The notes under the pieces are model-generated. The model was not told the origin of the DNA and searched no databases. It saw only the letters and a program-made list of their open reading frames with translations. Below are positions 59,390-64,000 of a stretch of DNA of 64,000 nucleotides, in pieces (the stretch's first letter is position 1; every line of letters starts with the position of its first letter). The position numbers were made by a program, and so were the translations under genes. The stretch comes from JAEUIG01 sp046349775 (lineage in GTDB: Bacteria > Planctomycetota > Planctomycetia > Planctomycetales > Planctomycetaceae): assembly GCA_046349775.1 (NCBI GenBank), contig JAXMBS010000001.1:124001-188000 (forward strand). Direction: 5' to 3'.

Positions 59390-60724
59390 TCACTTCCTCA
59401 GGAACAGCCACACAAACCCGTGCTGCGTCGTCTTCTCCTCGGGCGAGAAGCGGCTGGGCGTTTTCGGGTCTTCCAGGTACGTGCCGATCTCTTTCGAGAT
59501 CTCGGTCGATCGCTCCTGTGCCTGTTTCACCGTGTCGCTGTTGCGGAACTCCTGGTACTCCTTCGTCCACGCCTTGTCGGCTTCATCGCTGAACACGAGG
59601 TCGCCGGGGTACTTCTCCATAAATCGCTTGCGCATCGCCTCCATGCCGTCCTTGAGGACCTGAGTCGATGCTGTGCGCTCCTCGATCAGGCTCGCAAACT
59701 TCTGCCGCTCCTCCGCTGTGAGGTCCGGACGCGGTGTGATTGTGCCGCCGAAATCGCCGACCAGCAGGTCCAGCTTTCCGTCGCCGTTGTAATCGGTGAC
59801 ATCCACCTGCGTGCGAATGCCGACCCGCGGCTCCGCCCTCACTTCCCACACGTCCGTGTAACCATTTCCCACGTGCGGCGGCAAGAGCGTCTCCGGAGCC
59901 GCGAACTGCGGTTGCTCCGGCGTGCCGATGTTCCGGAACCAGTACACGCCCCCCTCGTCGCTGCCCGACACGATGTCCCACTTCCCGTCGGCGTCCCAGT
60001 CGGCGACATCGAGCGCGGCGTGGCGGCCCGGCACCATCGCCGGCTTGCCGTCCACCAGAATGTCCACATTCTCAGGCGCGAACTTCGGCTCCTGCCGCGT
60101 CCCGGTGTTGATCCGCACGTACAGCGACCCGTCAAAGCCGCCGAGAATGAGATCGAGATCGCCGTCGTGCTCCCAGTCGGCCGTCGAAATCCAGCTCCCG
60201 AACGACTGGTAGTTCTGTTTCTGGACCGGATGCCGGCGAACGGGAACACCGGCAGTGTCCACCAGCGTCTCGCGAGCCGCGTACTGGCCGCCTCCAGTAC
60301 CGCGGAACAGGTAGAACTCACCCGGATCGTAAGACCCGCTGATCATGTCAAGGTGTCCGTCGTCGTCGAAATCGACGAACTGCGGGCTGGAGCCAATGCA
60401 GCAATAAATCCAGACCTCGGCGTCCTTGCCTCCCGCCTGCAAGTACTCGAAAGCAGCGAACTCGGGATTGGACTCGGTCCCGGTGTTGCGGAACACGCGA
60501 AACTTGCTGTCGAACGAGCCCACGATGAGGTCACGGACTCCATCGCCGTCGACGTCGGCCATGTGCGGACCAGAGTGTCCCCACTGTTCGCCAGTGTCGA
60601 TCACTGTCCCTCCGGCTGTCAGCCGCACCGGAGTCTCGAACACCTCCTCGCCAGCCGAAGTCACTCCCCAAGCGGCACTAATGACGAGACTGCCCCAGAC
60701 CGCCGCACGAGAGAACGCTCTCAT
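59390..60724 (-). CDS. Secreted FG-GAP/VCBS repeat protein
   Basis: The 444-residue protein has a signal peptide (MRAFSRAAVWGSLVISAAWG) starting at 60724, after AGGGGAGG. It has at least five FG-GAP-like repeats with DxDxDG calcium loops: MADVDGDGVRDLIVGSF, FVDFDDDGHLDMISGSY, DWEHDGDLDLILGGFDG, DWDADGKWDIVSGSDEGG, DYNGDGKLDLLVGDFGG. This predicts a beta-propeller binding calcium. A C-terminal helical part (LTAEERQKFASLIEERTAST) follows. A vicinal CC pair (WIYCCIGSSP) lies near residue 110. Function unknown, probably carbohydrate or protein binding outside the cell. Confidence 0.85.
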   Translation of the reverse strand: MRAFSRAAVWGSLVISAAWGVTSAGEEVFETPVRLTAGGTVIDTGEQWGHSGPHMADVDGDGVRDLIVGSFDSKFRVFRNTGTESNPEFAAFEYLQAGGKDAEVWIYCCIGSSPQFVDFDDDGHLDMISGSYDPGEFYLFRGTGGGQYAARETLVDTAGVPVRRHPVQKQNYQSFGSWISTADWEHDGDLDLILGGFDGSLYVRINTGTRQEPKFAPENVDILVDGKPAMVPGRHAALDVADWDADGKWDIVSGSDEGGVYWFRNIGTPEQPQFAAPETLLPPHVGNGYTDVWEVRAEPRVGIRTQVDVTDYNGDGKLDLLVGDFGGTITPRPDLTAEERQKFASLIEERTASTQVLKDGMEAMRKRFMEKYPGDLVFSDEADKAWTKEYQEFRNSDTVKQAQERSTEISKEIGTYLEDPKTPSRFSPEEKTTQHGFVWLFLRK

Positions 60725-61148
60725 GGTCCCTGCCTCCCCTTGGATCAACGTTGGTGGATGTTGACGACAGTCCTGCCAGGCTATTTACGTGCGGGACGCG
60801 GCCATCGCGAGAACAACCTGCAGATTCTGCGCAATCCGACCCTTGGAGAACTGGGCAGCATGGCGGACCTCTAACAGTTATCCGCTTATTCCGGTCGGGC
60901 ACTCTGTGCCGCTGACAGACCGCTAAAACCGCTACGGCCGGAGTGTTCGGCCAGATCGTTTGAATGGGCGCTCGCGGTGCCGTCGATACGACCGAAGACG
61001 ACCCAGCTTCATATTCGTCGCACGACGCGGTTGACCGGGTTCCAGGGGGGATGGTCATCCGGGGCAGCGATGCGCCCGTGGCCTGACCCGTCGTACCTGC
61101 CGAATGCCCGATCGACCGCGCGCCGCCCCAGGGAGGGGAACCCGCGCC
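60725..61148. other. Divergent intergenic region
   Basis: This 424-nt gap between the FG-GAP gene (minus) and the lipoprotein gene (plus) contains both ribosome-binding sites. TTGACG near 60757 with TATTTA 15 nt later is a weak promoter-like pair. No gene was recognised. Confidence 0.4.
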
Positions 61149-62792
61149 ATGTCGCTATCGAATCGATTTTCCAGTCACTGGACGCGCCCGACCGCGTCCT
61201 GTCTTGCAGTCGCCGGCCTGGGCCTCGCTGGCCTCGCCGGCTGCGCACTGAAGATGTCGCCGGGAGAACGGCTGGCGTCCGTCGCGCACGAAGACACCGA
61301 GGTCAAACCGCCTATCGCCACGTCGGCGTTGTCGCGGATACTCGAGCGCAAGTCCGCCACAGCCAAGTCGGAAGAATCCACCACGGCTGAGCAAGACGCC
61401 ACCGCCGGCAAATCCTCGTCGAGCACCAGCCGGGGCCGGTTGTTCTCCGCAATCGTCGACCGCTTCCCGTCCCGCAATGACGATGTCCGCGATCCGTTTC
61501 TCGATGCAGAGTCCGCACCGGCATTTGCCAAAGCGAACACTGCGGCGCGCGAGGCGCCGAATGCTGCTCGCCAGGAGGCGGATGCGGAACCGGCGGTTGC
61601 CGAGGCCGCGACGCGCCAACGGACGGATGAAGAATTGTGGAAGCTGTTCGACAGCGAGGCTGTCGGCGTCGTGCGCACCGGTGACGACGATCCGACCCTG
61701 GCCGCCGGCGCTCCGGCGGAAACGCCGAAACATACCGCAGTGACGGAGGACTCGCTGCCGGTGTGGGCCCGTCCGAAGCCGGGCCGCACAGCCGCTCGTT
61801 CGACCACGCCCAAGACGCGCGCTGCCAGCACGTCGGTCAACGCGCCGCCCGTGCGGCCGCTGAAGTCGGCCGAATTGCCGACCGTCGCGCCGCACCCGGC
61901 CGCCGATGCGACCGTAGCGACCGCTGCGCGTCGTGAACGGCACGATCTGGTCACTCAGGCCCGCGAGCACGAACAGCGCGGCGCACTGCAACAGGCGCGG
62001 CAGTCCGCTGCGGACGCCGTCGCGATTGCTGATCGTGAGCGGTTCGAGTTTGCTCCCGGCGAGGAGCGGCCTGCGGACGTGTTCCGCCGCCTCGACGAAC
62101 GTCTGTCCGCCTCGACGCGTGATCCCTTCGGCGATGCCCCGCAGGAATCCGCGGCGGCCGCGGCCCTCCAAGGGACGTCACCGTTCGCGTCCGGGACGAC
62201 GCTGACCGATTCGCTGCCATGGAAAACGCGCATTCAACCTCAACCTGACACAGCTCCGCCGGCCCCGGCCCCCGAGCGCAAGCCCTCGGCGCCTGCGACG
62301 AACTTCCCTGCCGCTCCCGAATGGCGGGGAGTCCGGGCCAACAGTCCAGTTTCGCTGGCAGTCGTAGAACAACCCGAGTTCTCCGCCAGCCCCAGCGAGT
62401 CGCCGTCCGTACGGCATGCGGACGTCGAGGATGTTGGGGCCGCTCTTCGAACTCCGGGACGTCTGTTGCCGCGGACCTTACCGGCGGCCGTCGCCCCGGC
62501 CGCCACCGACGACCGCTCGCTGGCGCTCAGTGCGCCGCCGATCGCCGAGGGACCTTTGCTCGCGCCGCCGCTGGACGTGACGCCGTTAGCTGCGGCGCCG
62601 GCTCCGCCGATCCTGGCGGATGGCAGCGCAGCGTCTCTGACGCTTCCCGCCACGGCCGACGAAGAGTTGCAACGCTCGAGCGGCAAAGCCGGCTGGATCA
62701 TCGGTGGCGTATTGCTGGCGGCCGGACTGTGGCTGTTCGGCTTCCGTGGCGGCCGCGCGACCCGCAGGAACTCCTCGGCGTCAGGCCGCTGA
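61149..62792 (+). CDS. Hypothetical lipoprotein with C-terminal membrane anchor
   Basis: The 547-residue protein starts MSLSNRFSSHWTRPTAS after AGGGAGGGG. It has a lipobox GLAGLAGC near residue 32. The middle is Ala/Pro-rich and disordered, with a helical AREHEQRGALQQARQSAADA segment near residue 275. It ends with a membrane segment WIIGGVLLAAGLWLFGF and a basic tail (RGGRATRRN). A lipid anchor at one end and a membrane segment at the other suggest an envelope-spanning or envelope-linking protein. The family was not recognised. Confidence 0.65.
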   Translation: MSLSNRFSSHWTRPTASCLAVAGLGLAGLAGCALKMSPGERLASVAHEDTEVKPPIATSALSRILERKSATAKSEESTTAEQDATAGKSSSSTSRGRLFSAIVDRFPSRNDDVRDPFLDAESAPAFAKANTAAREAPNAARQEADAEPAVAEAATRQRTDEELWKLFDSEAVGVVRTGDDDPTLAAGAPAETPKHTAVTEDSLPVWARPKPGRTAARSTTPKTRAASTSVNAPPVRPLKSAELPTVAPHPAADATVATAARRERHDLVTQAREHEQRGALQQARQSAADAVAIADRERFEFAPGEERPADVFRRLDERLSASTRDPFGDAPQESAAAAALQGTSPFASGTTLTDSLPWKTRIQPQPDTAPPAPAPERKPSAPATNFPAAPEWRGVRANSPVSLAVVEQPEFSASPSESPSVRHADVEDVGAALRTPGRLLPRTLPAAVAPAATDDRSLALSAPPIAEGPLLAPPLDVTPLAAAPAPPILADGSAASLTLPATADEELQRSSGKAGWIIGGVLLAAGLWLFGFRGGRATRRNSSASGR

Positions 62793-62982
62793 ACGTCGGA
62801 ATTCCGCCAAGTGTTGGAGTTCCGCCATCAGGCGGCCGATCGTCGATCGGCTCCGTTCCGCTTGCGAATGGCGCACATGGGGGTGGCACGCGCTTCCGCT
62901 TGGGTGGCACGCCCTTTGGGAAACTACGGGCGAGGCGAGCGGGACCAGGCGACCCGATTCTGCCGCGGATCGACCGCCTGAT

Positions 62983-63855
62983 TCACGTCCAGCGAAAATC
63001 GCGGCGCAGGAATTCGGAGAGCGCCGCATTGTGCGGCGCGAAGTACCTTCGCAGCGAGTCGCGAACCGGCTCTCCCTGTTGCTGGTCATAGCCGCCGACC
63101 AGTTGGGCGTCGAGGTTCGGCGGACAAAAGCCGGTGCGAATGCCGATGTGGGCGCAGGCCGCGTCGAAGATCCGCTGCGGCTGCTGGAACAGGTCTTCGC
63201 TCCGGACGATCAGCAGTTGCTCCGCCGGGAAGACCTGGAGTGCGAGCCGCAACTGGTCGACGTAGCGGCCGCGGGCCTTGTAAGAATACCAGCGGTGCGC
63301 ACGGCTGATGTATCGGCCGTCCTCCTGCATCCGTGCGTACTCGCCGTTGATGCGCGCGTCCTCCTGCTCCATCGCCGCTTCGATGGGGAGCGGTTCGCGG
63401 CCGTTGCGCTGCGAGTGAAAATAGTGCGAAATGGCGCGTTCCACCGGGTCGCGGAGCAGGGCGATCAACCGCACGTTCGGCAACAGGCGGGCAATCCGCG
63501 CGGGGGCGTGCGGGTGGCACATGTAGTACGGGCTGCCTTCCCCGGTGATCTGGCGGGCCTCCAGTTCGGCCGCGTGCGGAAAGTGCCCGCGGTACCAGCG
63601 TTCCCCCTTCGAGTAGTTGATGTCGAAGTAATGGACCTCTTTGCGCGTGGCCTCGACGACCTGGGGATGCTGTCCGAGCCACCGGTACAGCGAGGTCGTT
63701 CCCCCCTTCTGCGTGCCGATGATCAGAAACGCCGGCAGCACCCGTTGCCGTGAGGCCCGCCAGCGACGCCACAACCCCAGCGGTCCATGCGGCGGCGCGA
63801 TCGGGGCCGCGAGCGCCTGATTCTGCCGAGCAGCGGTCGATTCTCGCACCGTCAT
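62983..63855 (-). CDS. Sulfotransferase (heparan-sulfate type)
   Basis: This PAPS-dependent sulfotransferase has 290 residues. It has the 5'-phosphosulfate loop FLIIGTQKGGTTSLYRWLGQ near residue 45 and the 3'-phosphate site LIALLRDPVERAISHYFHSQ near residue 130. EVHYFDINYSKGERWYRGHF and YVDQLRLALQVFPAEQLLIV are typical of the family. It likely sulfates a polysaccharide. There is no membrane segment. It starts 32 nt after the stop of the upstream minus-strand gene, so they form an operon. Confidence 0.87.
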   Translation of the reverse strand: MTVRESTAARQNQALAAPIAPPHGPLGLWRRWRASRQRVLPAFLIIGTQKGGTTSLYRWLGQHPQVVEATRKEVHYFDINYSKGERWYRGHFPHAAELEARQITGEGSPYYMCHPHAPARIARLLPNVRLIALLRDPVERAISHYFHSQRNGREPLPIEAAMEQEDARINGEYARMQEDGRYISRAHRWYSYKARGRYVDQLRLALQVFPAEQLLIVRSEDLFQQPQRIFDAACAHIGIRTGFCPPNLDAQLVGGYDQQQGEPVRDSLRRYFAPHNAALSEFLRRDFRWT

Positions 63856-63887
63856 AGTCAGACTCTCATCCTTGAGGGGTGGGACGC

Positions 63888-64000
63888 CTACGCCGCACGC
63901 GCCACCGGAGCAGCCGTCTGACCCGCAGTTCGCGGCGCCCGCTTGGCCGACGTCCAGTCGTTGAAGTCGTAGCCAAACGTGTGTCTCAGCAGTTCAGCGC
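63888..64000 (-). CDS. C-terminal end of a gene extending beyond the window
   Basis: The frame reads ELLRHTFGYDFNDWTSAKRA and ends APVARAA at 63888. It lies just upstream of the sulfotransferase on the same strand. Only about 36 residues are visible, so the family cannot be named. Confidence 0.5.
   Translation of the reverse strand, partial: AELLRHTFGYDFNDWTSAKRAPRTAGQTAAPVARAA

Noticed and set aside
59420..60874. 484-codon plus-strand frame opposite the FG-GAP gene
   Set aside because: Antisense to a gene with clear calcium-binding repeats and a signal peptide.

Overview
The window looks like a chromosomal segment of a planctomycete (Planctomycetota, probably Planctomycetales). DNA is GC-rich. 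Lineage markers are two DUF1501 proteins with Tat-like N-termini, a DUF1559 pseudopilin-like protein, an FG-GAP/VCBS protein, a PGPGW membrane protein, a DUF1614 protein, hydroxysqualene dehydroxylase and many short dispersed intergenic repeats. No tRNA, rRNA or CRISPR array was seen.

Layout. 0-7.3 kb: an unassigned broken coding stretch, a broken terpene-synthase-like gene, a large hybrid histidine kinase and a receiver-kinase protein. 7.5-10.7 kb: leuS carrying two repeat-derived insertions. 11.2-16.9 kb: the replication block dnaA, candidate oriC, dnaN, DUF721 gene, gyrB. 17.1-22.7 kb: a SEC-C/TPR protein, ribD, a DUF2752 protein and DUF1501. 22.8-31.8 kb: a virion structural locus with protease/scaffold, decoration-like protein, Mu gpT-like capsid, connectors, tail tube, short tape measure, distal tail and tail hub; no terminase, portal, integrase or lysis gene was found. 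31.9-34.8 kb: a Maf/MptE-like protein and two glycosyltransferases, next to the hub's Ser/Gly-rich end. 34.9-42.4 kb: small membrane proteins, Mrp ATPase, DUF1614, an alpha/beta hydrolase and two YcxB-like paralogues. 42.4-45.8 kb: hemC and comF (minus) and hpnE (plus). 45.9-56.2 kb: DUF1501 (minus), a fatty acyl-AMP ligase, DUF1559, a lipoprotein, and a minus-strand run of HEAT protein, acyl carrier protein and MBOAT-SGNH acyltransferase. 56.5-64 kb: infC, a structured leader plus typA, an FG-GAP protein, a lipoprotein, a sulfotransferase and a partial gene.

Many genes are interrupted by small frameshifts, including ones expected to be essential or conserved (leuS, hemC, ribD, hpnE, comF). 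Several can be repaired by adding one G to a G run. Consensus indel error is therefore as likely as gene decay, and the broken state of the virion genes should not be read as proof of a dead prophage. Coordinates of broken genes span the region where the protein family can be followed across frames.

The strongest leads are: (1) the virion-like locus with its adjacent glycosylation genes; (2) a family of five CCCTCACCCC/GGGGGAGAGG hairpins whose 3' arm can act as a ribosome-binding site; (3) the multi-hairpin RNA leader upstream of typA; (4) an oriC-like arrangement between dnaA and dnaN; (5) a possible acyl-transfer pathway from acyl-AMP ligase, ACP and MBOAT-SGNH.
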